A stretch of 64,000 nt of DNA from Oscillospiraceae bacterium (GTDB lineage Bacteria; Bacillota; Clostridia; Oscillospirales; JAAYXM01): assembly GCA_017409405.1 (NCBI GenBank), contig JAFQSU010000078.1, positions 1-64,000 on the forward strand, read 5' to 3'. Position 1 is the stretch's first letter. Every line of letters starts with the position of its first letter. Positions 36,398-44,528 of this stretch are shown here, in pieces. Below the pieces are notes generated by a model. That model was not told where the DNA came from. It saw only the letters and a list, made by a program, of their open reading frames with translations, and ran no database searches. The translations under genes were made by a program, and so were the position numbers.

Positions 36398-36826
36398 TTA
36401 TTCTCCGCAGCTACACTCTTCATCGCCGCAGCAGCATTCGTCCATATCGAACTCAAGCTCTTCGCCGCAACCCGGGCAGGTTATCTTGCCGAGGTCGAGA
36501 ATGTCGTCATCTACCATGATGGAGTCACCGCATGTCGGGCAAACAACTTCATAGTGGAAGTCATCGCATGCGCAATCATCGCAGTCGCAGTCGTCGTCAC
36601 AGTCGCACTCATCAAAAGCGCCTTCGAGCTCTAAAAGCTCTTCTGCAACCTCGTCAAGCTCGTCGCTGATGTCGTCTGCAATCTTTTCAAGATCGGAAAC
36701 AGATGCGGCAAGCTCATCAATAACATCTACCATAGCAACAAGAAGCTTGCCCTCTTTTGTGTCGGTATCAATATCGAGACCGTCAAAAAGACCTCTGAGG
36801 TATGCTGCCTTTTCTACTATATCCAT
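36398..36826 (-). CDS. CD1247-type N-terminal-domain protein with acidic Cys/Asp tract and zinc ribbon
   Basis: 142 residues. The N-terminal 70 residues are an acidic helical domain (MDIVEKAAYLRGLFDGLDID) found in clostridial proteins annotated after C. difficile CD1247. Then comes a run of alternating Asp and Cys (CDCDDDCDCDDCACDD), a zinc ribbon (CPTCGDSI...CPGCGEEL) and a Cys-rich tail. It could bind zinc or another metal; the function is unknown. It lies 19 bp after efp and is probably cotranscribed. Confidence 0.8.
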   Translation of the reverse strand: MDIVEKAAYLRGLFDGLDIDTDTKEGKLLVAMVDVIDELAASVSDLEKIADDISDELDEVAEELLELEGAFDECDCDDDCDCDDCACDDFHYEVVCPTCGDSIMVDDDILDLGKITCPGCGEELEFDMDECCCGDEECSCGE

Positions 36827-36845
36827 GAGTTTTCCTCCGTATAAT

Positions 36846-37406
36846 TTATTTTGCGCGTTCTAAGTACTCGCCTGTTCTTGTATCAATCTTGATTCTGTCG
36901 CCGATATTGATAAAGAGCGGAACACGAACCTCAGCACCCGTCTCAACAGTTGCCGGCTTTGTAACGTTTGTAGCCGTATCACCCTTAAGACCGGGCTCTG
37001 TCTCTGTGATTTCAAGCTCTACGAAGTTAGGCGGTTCTACGCTGAATACGTTTCCTTTGAAGGAGAGGAACTTAACAACCATGTTCTCAGTTACGAACTT
37101 AAAGCTTTCGGGAAGCTTGTCGGCGTTAAGCGGCTCCTGGTCGAAGGTCTCGGCATCCATGAAGTAGTACAGCTCTCCGTCGTTGTAGAGATACTGCATG
37201 TCCTTACGCTCAACAAATGCCGGCGGGAACTTATCCGTCGGGTTGAATGATGTTTCAACAACAGCGCCTGTAAGAACATTGCGATACTTTGTGCGGACAA
37301 AAGCCGCACCCTTACCGGGCTTAACATGCTGGAACTCGATAATCTGCATTACCTGTCCGTCCATTTCAAATGTCATACCGTTTCTGAATTCACCTGCAGA
37401 AATCAT
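36846..37406 (-). CDS. efp: Elongation factor P
   Basis: 186 residues in three beta-barrel domains. The tip loop [12 protein letters not shown] carries the usual modified-lysine position (about residue 32). EF-P rescues ribosomes stalled on polyproline. I saw no epmA/ymfI-type modification gene in the window. Confidence 0.96.
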   Translation of the reverse strand: MISAGEFRNGMTFEMDGQVMQIIEFQHVKPGKGAAFVRTKYRNVLTGAVVETSFNPTDKFPPAFVERKDMQYLYNDGELYYFMDAETFDQEPLNADKLPESFKFVTENMVVKFLSFKGNVFSVEPPNFVELEITETEPGLKGDTATNVTKPATVETGAEVRVPLFINIGDRIKIDTRTGEYLERAK

Positions 37407-37444
37407 TTACTTATCCTCCATTTATTCTATATAAATCTTTTTCT

Positions 37445-37473
37445 ATTTTAACCTATATTATTCCATTTTGCAA
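37445..37473 (-). promoter_or_regulatory. Promoter of efp
   Basis: Minus strand: TTGCAA (37468-37473), 17 bp, TAAAAT (37445-37450). Confidence 0.7.
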
Positions 37474-37491
37474 GAAAAACTTTAAAAAACC

Positions 37492-37923
37492 TTACATTTC
37501 ACACAAAACTCGCACACCGAGGGGGTATACAAGCTTGCCGAAGCCGCAAATCATGCCGACGCAGACGGAAGAAATGACCGATTTATGACGGAATTCTTCA
37601 CGGGCATGGATGTTGCTGAGGTGTACCTCTACACACGGAAGCTTCACGGAAGCTATGGCATCACGGATTGCTATGCTGTAGTGCGAATAAGCCGCCGCAT
37701 TGAGCACTATGCCGTCAAACCCTTCGTCAAGTGCACGGTAGAGCAGGTCAACGATTTCGCCCTCGTGGTTTGTCTGATACGCCGTAATGTCTGCGCCGAG
37801 TGACTCTGTGCTCTTCTTTGTGAACTCAATTATGTCATCAAGCGTATCTCTTCCGTAAATGTTTGTTTCGCGTGTGCCGAGTGCATTCAAGTTCGGTCCG
37901 TTGATTATCATTATCTTTTTCAT
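37492..37923 (-). CDS. aroQ: Type II 3-dehydroquinate dehydratase
   Basis: 143 residues. IINGPNLNALGTRETNIYG (with the catalytic Tyr), LNAAAYSH, VEVHLSNIHAREEFRHKS (His and Arg of the active site). It dehydrates 3-dehydroquinate in the shikimate pathway. It stands apart from other aro genes and overlaps the yqeG stop by the TAATG arrangement. Confidence 0.95.
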   Translation of the reverse strand: MKKIMIINGPNLNALGTRETNIYGRDTLDDIIEFTKKSTESLGADITAYQTNHEGEIVDLLYRALDEGFDGIVLNAAAYSHYSIAIRDAIASVKLPCVEVHLSNIHAREEFRHKSVISSVCVGMICGFGKLVYPLGVRVLCEM

Positions 37924-38363
37924 TATTCAAACATTCTCCTTTTTCCGAGCGGCGAAACCTTTATTGCAAGCACCCCGCTCCGTTTTGCACCGACTATGTC
38001 GGTTATTATTTTATCTCCGACAAGCGCTGTTGTCTCACATGTGCCGCCGTATTTTTCCATAGCGAGCCTTATCGTTTTTCTGCTCGGCTTTCCGCTTTTC
38101 CAGAAATGAGCGACACCGAGAGGGTCACAATATTTTTTAACACGCTCTTCTCCGTTATTTGATACCACGACGAGCGAAACGCCGTGTTCGGAAAGGTCAC
38201 GCACCCATTCTTTTACCCTGTCATCCGGCACTTCATTTTCATATTTTGCTATCGTGTTATCAAGGTCCGATATGAGAACCTTTATATTTATTGCCTCAAG
38301 AAGCTCGCCCGTCAGCTCGTAAATGCTTTCGATTTTCATGTCGGGCTTAAACCGTGACAGCAT
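37923..38363 (-). CDS. yqeG: YqeG-family HAD IIIA phosphatase
   Basis: About 146 residues. HAD motif I ISDLDNTI, motif II VVSNNGEE, motif IV ALVGDKIITDIVGA, with the short cap-less build of subclass IIIA. The family is conserved in Firmicutes; its substrate is not settled. ATG 38363 follows GGAGGT seven bases upstream; an ATG at 38378 would precede that site. Confidence 0.9.
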   Translation of the reverse strand: MLSRFKPDMKIESIYELTGELLEAINIKVLISDLDNTIAKYENEVPDDRVKEWVRDLSEHGVSLVVVSNNGEERVKKYCDPLGVAHFWKSGKPSRKTIRLAMEKYGGTCETTALVGDKIITDIVGAKRSGVLAIKVSPLGKRRMFE

Positions 38364-38404
38364 CACAGACCTCCGCATACAACAAGGATTTTTATAATAT
38401 ATTT

Positions 38405-38433
38405 ACTATAACACATAAAACGCATTTGAGCAA
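38405..38433 (-). promoter_or_regulatory. Promoter of yqeG-aroQ
   Basis: Minus strand: TTGCTC (38428-38433), 17 bp, TATAGT (38405-38410). Confidence 0.65.
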
Positions 38434-38444
38434 GGGAGATTCTT

Positions 38445-39179
38445 ATGAACATATATATGATTTATTCCGCAAAAGAACAAATCGCAAAAAATTCAAAGCT
38501 GCTTTGCGGCATTCATTCTTATGTCGCACACGGAAACACGGTAATGTCCGAAAAGCTCCCTTCCGACCTTTGCGGAAACATCATGGTCATATCTGCCCAG
38601 AATGCCGGCGAGCACATATCACCTGCCGTTTACGACGAATGCCGAAAACGAAAGTTCACGTCGGTTTTCCTCGATGCGGAAGAGCCGTGTAAAAATAACA
38701 TAAGGGCATTTTGCGAAATTTCCGAATCTCTTTCACGGCGAGGGCTTCGGGTGTTCTGCCCCATCGCCTTTGAAGAGTTCTGCCCTCAGGCAATACCGGT
38801 TGCGGATACATGCATTTCAGGCGGAGTTTTGTCTGAATACCTCAAGTCGCTTATCGTCGGTAGAAAAAGACTTGCACTCTCGCTTCCGAGAATGTGCGCA
38901 AGCTTTCCCATGCCGCCGGAAGACTCCTGCGGAAATGCCCTCTCCCCAAGAGAGCTGTCAAGGCTTCGGGACATGCACGATGCGGAGGTTTTCTTTTCTC
39001 CGGCTATGCTTTTAAACTACTTTATATATTCGCCTTCTCCCCGTGATGCCGGCTTCGTGCTTTTTGATGACAGTCACACGGTAACGGAAAAGCTGAGACT
39101 TGCAAAAAAGCTCGGAGTTTCCGATGTTTTTCTCAGATACTGCGAGCTTTCAGATATTGCAGACGATATTTGGTTTTAG
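38445..39179 (+). CDS. Uncharacterised protein, possible degenerate TIM-barrel (GH18-like)
   Basis: 244 residues, no signal peptide or membrane span. I do not recognise a named family. The alternating strand-helix pattern (MVISAQNAG, TSVFLDAEE, RVFCPIAF, LALSLPRM, GFVLFDDSHTVTEKLRLAKKLGVSDVFLRY) and the C-terminal segment resemble the last strands of GH18/YaaH-type barrels, where a similar D-x2-S/T-v-x2-K-x2-LAKK-GV sequence occurs. The catalytic DxxDxDxE is not present, the nearest being FLDAEE. Ribosome site AAGGGAG. It overlaps rqcH by four bases, tail to tail. Confidence 0.6.
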   Translation: MNIYMIYSAKEQIAKNSKLLCGIHSYVAHGNTVMSEKLPSDLCGNIMVISAQNAGEHISPAVYDECRKRKFTSVFLDAEEPCKNNIRAFCEISESLSRRGLRVFCPIAFEEFCPQAIPVADTCISGGVLSEYLKSLIVGRKRLALSLPRMCASFPMPPEDSCGNALSPRELSRLRDMHDAEVFFSPAMLLNYFIYSPSPRDAGFVLFDDSHTVTEKLRLAKKLGVSDVFLRYCELSDIADDIWF

Positions 39180-40927
39180 TCGTTTTGGGAAAGCTGCTTA
39201 CAAAGCTCTTCATCGGGATTTACATATGCTGTATAGTAGTTTGTGTAAATAACCTTTCCCGGTGCCGCTCCCTGCGGCTTCTTGACATGGCGCACCTGCG
39301 TATAGTCAACCGGAACATTTTCCGAATCCTTTGCACGCGAATAATACGCCGCAATCTGTGCCGCCTCTGTTATCGTTCTGTCGGGAAGCTCACGACCGGA
39401 GCTTTCGACTATAACATGAGAGCCGGGGATATTCTTCGTATGCAGCCACAAATCGCCCTTCATGGCACTCTTTAACGTGAGTGCATCATTTTGCTTATTG
39501 TTTCTTCCGGCATATATAACAAACCCGTCACTCGAAACAAAGCGGTACGGGCGAAGCGCTGTTTTCTTTGCACCTTTTTTGTCTCCCGACTTGTCTGCAT
39601 ATCCCGTTTCACGAAGCTCCTCACGTATCTCCGCGAGGTCTGCTTCACACTCTGCCTTTTCGATGCTTTCGATTACGCTTTCGAGATACTCAAGCTCTTC
39701 CTCTCCTGCTGCAAGCTGTTCCGTTATATACCTTTCCGCATTTTTCATCCTTCGGTATTCACGGAAAAGCTTCTCTGCGTTTTCCTGCGGTGTATACCTC
39801 GGGTCAAGCTTTATTGTAACCTCTTCGCAATTCTTGAAATAGTTCTGTGTTTCAAACGAGGTCATGCCCTTTTCCAGCCGGTAAATGTTGGCGGAAATCA
39901 GCTCGGCACGCACACGCAGCTCCTCGCGGTCAATTGATTTTTTGAGTTCTTCGCGCTGAACGGCAAGCTTTCTGGCAGTACGGGCATGTGCGGTTTTTAC
40001 AACCTGCAAAATACCGTGGGAACGATTTTTCATGCTCTCACGGGCTTCTCTTGTTTCGTAAAAATCTGCAAGTGTTTCGGAAAGGCTTTCTCGCACCTCC
40101 GTTTGCATGCAGTTTTCATACTGCGTTATCGGGATATATGAAAATTCATACGGATGCTTATTATCATAAACTATACACGGGGCAGAGTCCGTATTACAGA
40201 TTTCGTATATCGCCGATGCCATTTTTTCACACTGTGCCATGGAAAGCTCAGACATGTGCCGTGAAACCTCTCCGCATGCTCTGTACGCTATTTCCCGACA
40301 GACAAGAGGCGAAAAACCCATAAACGTTGAAATAATCCACTTATCGCAGAGAATTTCTTCCTTCTGTGCGCATACAATATCAAAAAGCTCAGCACGCGTA
40401 TAGCCCGACGGGTCAAGCTTTTCCTGCTTTGGCGGAAGTGTATAGAAAAGCCCGGGCAGAACCTGACGTTTTTCGCTCATGTCAATATCTACACGCTTTA
40501 GACACTCTATGACTCTGTCCTCGGCATCTCGCAGTATTATGTTTGAATGGCGACCCATAAGCTCACATGTGAGAGTCCTCTCAGACGGAACACCCATCTC
40601 GTCATTTACTTCAAGCTTTATATCAATAATGCGCTCCATATGCGGTGCGCTCACCGATATGATGCGACCGTTTATGAGGTGCTTTCTCAAAAGCATGCAG
40701 AACATGGGCGCATTCGGCGGATTTTCTCTCGACCGCGAAGACAGGTGAACGCGCGGAAAGCTCGCATTTGCAGATATAATAAGCTTCTTACCCTTCACAT
40801 TGGGACTTCTCAGCGCAATAACTATATCATCACGCAAGGGCTCGTGGATTTTATCCACACGCGCCCCCGAAAGAACTGTATCAAGCTCACGTGCAAGCCG
40901 TGATATATATATTGCATCAAGTGCCAT
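39176..40927 (-). CDS. rqcH: Ribosome quality control protein RqcH (NFACT / fibronectin-binding family)
   Basis: 583 residues. NFACT-N domain (about 1-265, starting ALDAIYISRLARELD), a long coiled coil (about 290-420) and NFACT-R domain (about 440-560: SSDGFVIYAGRNNKQND and DLWLHTKNIPGSHVIV). RqcH binds split 50S subunits and directs alanine tailing of stalled peptides. Older names are FbpA and Fbp54. Confidence 0.93.
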   Translation of the reverse strand: MALDAIYISRLARELDTVLSGARVDKIHEPLRDDIVIALRSPNVKGKKLIISANASFPRVHLSSRSRENPPNAPMFCMLLRKHLINGRIISVSAPHMERIIDIKLEVNDEMGVPSERTLTCELMGRHSNIILRDAEDRVIECLKRVDIDMSEKRQVLPGLFYTLPPKQEKLDPSGYTRAELFDIVCAQKEEILCDKWIISTFMGFSPLVCREIAYRACGEVSRHMSELSMAQCEKMASAIYEICNTDSAPCIVYDNKHPYEFSYIPITQYENCMQTEVRESLSETLADFYETREARESMKNRSHGILQVVKTAHARTARKLAVQREELKKSIDREELRVRAELISANIYRLEKGMTSFETQNYFKNCEEVTIKLDPRYTPQENAEKLFREYRRMKNAERYITEQLAAGEEELEYLESVIESIEKAECEADLAEIREELRETGYADKSGDKKGAKKTALRPYRFVSSDGFVIYAGRNNKQNDALTLKSAMKGDLWLHTKNIPGSHVIVESSGRELPDRTITEAAQIAAYYSRAKDSENVPVDYTQVRHVKKPQGAAPGKVIYTNYYTAYVNPDEELCKQLSQND

Positions 40928-40939
40928 ACCTTTGCGCTC

Positions 40940-41728
40940 CTATACCGTAAAAAACTTTGTGCAGCTGACGTCCGACTTCGCAATAGTGACAAAAGCTTTC
41001 GGAAAGCTTTCTTTTATGATTTCGCATATTCTCGGGCAAACTACATCCTCGGTAGCAAAATGACCTGCGTCAATTGCGTTTATCTGAAGCTCTTTTGCCT
41101 CAAGAAACTGATTGTGCTTTATGTCCGCAGTTACTACCGTATCGCAACCGAGCAAGTGTGCTTTTTTTATATAATCTCCGCACGAGCCGCCGCCTACGGC
41201 AACCCTCAGGACAGGTCTTTTTGCATCGTGATACCGCACACCGTCGGTATCAAGCGCATGGCAGACCTTGCCCAGAAACTCATCGAGCGAAAGCTCTCCG
41301 GAAAGCGAACCGTAGCGACCGCCGCCGACCGTTTCGTCCTCCATGGGTTCAACAATGCCTTCCGTCGCAATGCCGAGAGCTTCGGCAAGAGCATCGTTAA
41401 CGCCGCCTTTTGCACTGTCAAGATTTGTGTGCATGCATATGGCAGAAATTCCGTTTTCAATAAGCTTCAGAACAAGAGCACCAGTAACGTCACAGTCTGT
41501 AACGGTGCTTCTGCTTCCGAAAATAATCGGATGGTGCGAGACTATAAGCCTTGCCCCCGTTTGTATCGCTTCATCAATTACGTCTCCCGTTATGTCAAGG
41601 GCGACGATTATTTTGTCTGCCGGGCTTTCTTTGTGCCCGACGATAAATCCGACGTTGTCATAATCCGCCGCAAGATGGACCGGTGCGACCTTTTCAAGGG
41701 CTTTCAGTATGTCAACTACCTTTATCAC
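40940..41728 (-). CDS. Nif3-like dinuclear metal centre protein
   Basis: 262 residues. Metal ligands in VSHHPIIFG, MHTNLDSAKGG and the C-terminal DAGHFATED. The family forms hexameric toroids; activity is unproven, though it has been listed as a GTP cyclohydrolase I type 2 homologue. Start GTG 41728 overlaps the trmK stop by four bases. The trmK-nif3 pair is conserved in Firmicutes. Confidence 0.93.
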   Translation of the reverse strand: MIKVVDILKALEKVAPVHLAADYDNVGFIVGHKESPADKIIVALDITGDVIDEAIQTGARLIVSHHPIIFGSRSTVTDCDVTGALVLKLIENGISAICMHTNLDSAKGGVNDALAEALGIATEGIVEPMEDETVGGGRYGSLSGELSLDEFLGKVCHALDTDGVRYHDAKRPVLRVAVGGGSCGDYIKKAHLLGCDTVVTADIKHNQFLEAKELQINAIDAGHFATEDVVCPRICEIIKESFPKAFVTIAKSDVSCTKFFTV

Positions 41729-42402
41729 AGCTTATCCCTCATTTCCGTAAGTGATAAAATATCTTCTCCGTACCGCTTCTTTTCCTCTTCGCATACTTTT
41801 CCGGCATCACTCTTCATTTCAAGCTCATAGTTAAGCCGTGAAAGTACACGGTCGGTATATTCTTTTGCAAGCTCCTTGCCCAAAGCATTACGGCTTATGT
41901 ATTTCTCGTACGGTTCAAACGTGATATCCCCCGAAAAACGTGCCGATATTACACAGTACATGTGTCTTCCCTCTCGGACAAAGCTCTCATCAAATATATA
42001 AAAGCCCTCACGGTAGAGATATTCTCTCAGCACCTCCGAGCGTGTCATGGGCTGAAGCACAAGCGTGGACCCATCCTTTGTCCACGGGGCACGCTCTATA
42101 ATATCGGCAATCGTCTCTCCGCCCATTCCTGCAATAACAACGCAGTCATGCCGTGAGATCCCATCAAGACCGTCTGTCAGAACGGTTTTTATCCTGTCGC
42201 AAAGCCCTGCCGACGCTATTGCCTTTTCGGCATTATCGAGCGGACCGCGGTTTATGTCGCTTGCCGTTATTCTTTTTGCTATATTGTTTTTTGCCGCATA
42301 TATCGAAATATAGCCGTGGTCACAGCCGCAATCCACGAGTGTTTCACACCGAGGTATTGACTGTGCAACACGCAAAAGGCGCGCTCCGAGCGTTTTTTCC
42401 AC
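41725..42402 (-). CDS. trmK: tRNA (adenine22-N1)-methyltransferase TrmK
   Basis: About 225 residues. Class I SAM domain with LVDCGCDHGYISIYAA and the IAGMGGETIADII loop specific to TrmK, and a C-terminal coiled coil. It forms m1A22 in tRNA. I prefer the GTG start at 42402, nine bases after AAGGAG; the ATG at 42411 abuts that ribosome site directly. Confidence 0.92.
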   Translation of the reverse strand: MEKTLGARLLRVAQSIPRCETLVDCGCDHGYISIYAAKNNIAKRITASDINRGPLDNAEKAIASAGLCDRIKTVLTDGLDGISRHDCVVIAGMGGETIADIIERAPWTKDGSTLVLQPMTRSEVLREYLYREGFYIFDESFVREGRHMYCVISARFSGDITFEPYEKYISRNALGKELAKEYTDRVLSRLNYELEMKSDAGKVCEEEKKRYGEDILSLTEMRDKL

Positions 42403-42428
42403 CGCAGGCATCTCCTTTATATGAAAAG

Positions 42429-42448
42429 TGCGCGTCCGCAGACGCGCA
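42429..42448 (-). terminator. Terminator after the DUF1858 gene
   Basis: TGCGCGTC / GACGCGCA 8-bp stem with a CGCA-type loop and a TTTTC tail on the minus strand. Confidence 0.7.
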
Positions 42449-42464
42449 AGCCTTCATGCTTAAA

Positions 42465-42668
42465 TTACTTGTTTTCGAGATGGTTGTTGAGCTTTTCGAG
42501 AAGAGCGTCAACGTCCACACCGTGTACTGCACAAGCCTGTTCGAGAGTCTCGCCTCTGGCGGACGGGCAACCGAGACAGTGCATGCCGATTTCAAAGAAA
42601 TAGGGAGCAGTAGTAACGTCGATATCAAGAATGTCACCGATGATGGTGTCCTTTGTTATCTTTGCCAC
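42465..42668 (-). CDS. DUF1858 (hybrid-cluster-associated redox disulfide) protein
   Basis: 67 residues, starting with GTG 42668. The GMHCLGCPSARGETLEQACAVHGVD segment with its Cys-x2-Cys and third Cys defines DUF1858, a small domain often next to hybrid cluster proteins and thought to have a redox disulfide. No hybrid cluster gene is in the window. Own promoter and terminator, so it is a stand-alone unit. Confidence 0.9.
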   Translation of the reverse strand: MAKITKDTIIGDILDIDVTTAPYFFEIGMHCLGCPSARGETLEQACAVHGVDVDALLEKLNNHLENK

Positions 42669-42700
42669 AGCGAAATCATCCTTTCACATTTTATATACTC

Positions 42701-42729
42701 ATTATATAACTATGGCGTACTTTTTTCAA
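42701..42729 (-). promoter_or_regulatory. Promoter of the DUF1858 gene
   Basis: Minus strand: TTGAAA (42724-42729), 17 bp, perfect TATAAT (42701-42706). The -35 box overlaps the end of tepA. Confidence 0.75.
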
Positions 42730-43415
42730 GTAGATTTTTCATTTTTATTCTTTTCAATTTCCGTGTGGAGAAAAGAAAGTGCATCATTGAGCGTTCCCAC
42801 CCTGTCTATGAGACCTATGTCCACCGCTTCTTTTCCGTATATGACCGTTCCGACATCGGTTGCAAGCTCTCCGACCTTCAGCATATACTCTCGGAATTTT
42901 TCTGCGGAAATATTTGAGTGCCTTTCGACAAAGCTCGTTATTCTGTCCTGCACACGTTCAAAATAATTAAATGTCTGCGGTGCACCGACCACAACTCCGC
43001 TCATCCGCACCGGATGTATTGTGATTGCCGCAGTTTCCGCAATGATTGAATGCTTTGCCGCAACCGCAAGCGGAACGCCTATTGAATGTCCTCCGCCGAG
43101 AATTAGCGATGCCGTCGGCTTTGTCATGCCTGCTATAAGCTCTGCTATGGCAAGCCCTGCCTCGATATCTCCGCCGACGGTGTTGAGCATTATCAGAAGA
43201 CCGTCCACATCCTCACGCTCTTCAACAGCGGCAAGCGTCGGGCATATATGCTCATATTTTGTTGTTTTTGTATCGCTTGAGAGTATGGTGTGACCCTCTA
43301 TCTGACCGATTATTGTTATACAGTGAATGTTTCCGTATTTGCTCGTTGCAACTATCGAGCCGGTTTCTATCATTTCCTCACGGGTTTCTTTTTTGTTATC
43401 ACTGCTGTCTGACAT
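42726..43415 (-). CDS. tepA: ClpP-class serine protease TepA-like
   Basis: 229 residues. ClpP/crotonase fold with the nucleophile in GGGHSIGVPLA (about residue 115) and the catalytic His in AITIHPVRM (about residue 140). In Bacillus the homologue TepA (YmfB) was linked to protein export and sporulation-era signal peptide degradation. No Clp ATPase adjoins it. Ribosome site GGAGG. Confidence 0.88.
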   Translation of the reverse strand: MSDSSDNKKETREEMIETGSIVATSKYGNIHCITIIGQIEGHTILSSDTKTTKYEHICPTLAAVEEREDVDGLLIMLNTVGGDIEAGLAIAELIAGMTKPTASLILGGGHSIGVPLAVAAKHSIIAETAAITIHPVRMSGVVVGAPQTFNYFERVQDRITSFVERHSNISAEKFREYMLKVGELATDVGTVIYGKEAVDIGLIDRVGTLNDALSFLHTEIEKNKNEKST

Positions 43416-43515
43416 TGCATATTCCTCCGTAATATTTCTTACGGTAGTTTTAGCTTAAATGAAAATAAAAATACATTTCTTTTTTATTACATTGTTTTCT
43501 TTATATTCTTTTATA

Positions 43516-43647
43516 TCTTCTTTGTCTTTTGACAAAGAAGCAAAACAAATTCAAGGGGGGATTTCGATTTCCCCCCTTGAAAAACCCCCTTAAACCGATT
43601 GGGGTCGCGACCCCAAGCCCCGGAGAGCTGTCCTGACTTCGTGAAGT
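43516..43647. repeat. Stack of four palindromes, candidate interspersed element
   Basis: In 130 bp: CTTCTTTGTC/GACAAAGAAG (43516-43539), CAAGGGGGGA/TCCCCCCTTG (43551-43578), the 18-base perfect palindrome TTGGGGTCGCGACCCCAA (43598-43615) and ACTTCGTGAAGT (43636-43647). It contains no ORF of note. The composition (C/G runs) differs sharply from the neighbouring genes. Confidence 0.6.
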
Positions 43648-43659
43648 AAAACGAAATCA

Positions 43660-43917
43660 TTATTCTTCAACATCATCCTCAAACGAATAATCATTCAGTT
43701 CGTTAAAATCCAGAAATTCTGATAAGGTCATGTTGAAAGCAATAGCAATTTTATGCAGAGTTTTTACCCGAGGATTCTTTGTCAGTCCACGAACAATATT
43801 ATCCAACGTGGATTGTTTTACATCACTCATAGCAGCAAGCTTATTTATTGCTATTCTTCTTTCTCTGCATAATTGTCTTATTCTTTCTATATATATTTTT
43901 GAATACTCCACAAACAT
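43660..43917 (-). CDS. XRE-family helix-turn-helix regulator
   Basis: 85 residues. HTH about 10-68 (RRIAINKLAAMSDVKQSTLDNIVRGLTKN), similar in build to the 669-911 regulator. The ATG at 43917 is preceded by GAAGGG. Three near-identical operator-like sites lie between 43938 and 44057, so autoregulation is likely. The acidic C terminus (DYSFEDDVEE) is probably unstructured. Confidence 0.85.
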   Translation of the reverse strand: MFVEYSKIYIERIRQLCRERRIAINKLAAMSDVKQSTLDNIVRGLTKNPRVKTLHKIAIAFNMTLSEFLDFNELNDYSFEDDVEE

Positions 43918-43937
43918 CAACCCTTCAAAACAATCTT

Positions 43938-44058
43938 ACCCATTTACGGGTTGATATAATCGTAATATATAAAAAGACAATAATTACCCGAATACGGGTT
44001 GACTTACAGAGAAAATTGTTTTATAATTTTTATACCCGAATATGGGTATTCGGGTATA
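43938..44058. promoter_or_regulatory. Three-site operator array of the XRE regulator
   Basis: Site 1 ACCCATTTACGGGTTGA (43938-43954), site 2 ACCCGAATACGGGTTGA (43986-44002), and site 3, an 11-bp inverted repeat TATACCCGAAT / ATTCGGGTATA (44031-44041 and 44048-44058). Sites 1 and 2 have the same orientation and are 48 bp apart, flanking the AT-rich stretch where the XRE promoter must lie. Confidence 0.65.
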
Positions 44059-44065
44059 AAAGTCC

Positions 44066-44254
44066 TTATTCTTTATCCAGTATGCCGAGTCTGAAGGCGT
44101 TATACTTCATGCGGTCAATGGTTTCACCGCACAAGCCCTCCTGCGTCAGATTGATTTTTTCCCGTGAACAAACTCCGTCCTTATGATACACACAAAGGCA
44201 ATTATGACAGTTTACAATCATCGCTTTTTCTTTACTTTGAAGTCCCATACTCAT
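44066..44254 (-). CDS. Small Cys-rich protein (DUF1540-like)
   Basis: 62 residues from ATG 44254 with AAGGAG upstream. The core NCHNCLCVYHKDGVCSREKI...GLC spaces five cysteines like the metal-binding DUF1540-type peptides of Clostridia, but the match is loose. The frame continues upstream to 44350 through a strong terminator and is not coding there. It lies between the structured RNA and the XRE operators. Confidence 0.65.
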   Translation of the reverse strand: MSMGLQSKEKAMIVNCHNCLCVYHKDGVCSREKINLTQEGLCGETIDRMKYNAFRLGILDKE

Positions 44255-44274
44255 AACAGCTTGGCTCCTTAAAT

Positions 44275-44409
44275 AAAAAATGCATGACCTCTTGCGAAGC
44301 CATGCACGAAAAACGCAGTGACTTCGAATCGGTTCATTGTCGCCAAACAATTACAACTTCATGCAGGCACGCCTGTAGAAGACAGAAGAAAACGAAGTGT
44401 GCGTTTTTT
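44275..44409 (-). ncRNA. Candidate structured leader RNA or small RNA ending in an intrinsic terminator
   Basis: Minus-strand RNA. Outer stem: AAAAACGCACACTTCG (44393-44408) pairs with 44309-44326 (CGAAGT...TGCGTTTTT, a two-base bulge). Inside are CAGG-CGTG-CCTG and ATTGT-TTGGCG-ACAAT hairpins. Then a terminator, 11-bp stem TGCATGGCTTC / GAGGTCATGCA with a GCAA tetraloop (44281-44306) and a T6 run, about 20 bp before the Cys-rich gene. No known Rfam-type consensus was recognised. Confidence 0.5.
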
Positions 44410-44528
44410 CACATTCTATTCTTCAATCTTTTACAGACAATTATACCTGCAAAAATACCAATTCAGGATATTATTAAGTTGTAATTATTTGGCACTATCA
44501 TCTTAACACATAATTTCAGAAAATACAA
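44410..44528. other. Intergenic stretch upstream of the structured RNA
   Basis: About 120 bp, AT-rich. On the minus strand a TATAAT occurs near 44446-44451, which could be the -10 box for the structured RNA, but no -35 at a normal distance is clear. Nothing else was recognised. Confidence 0.4.
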
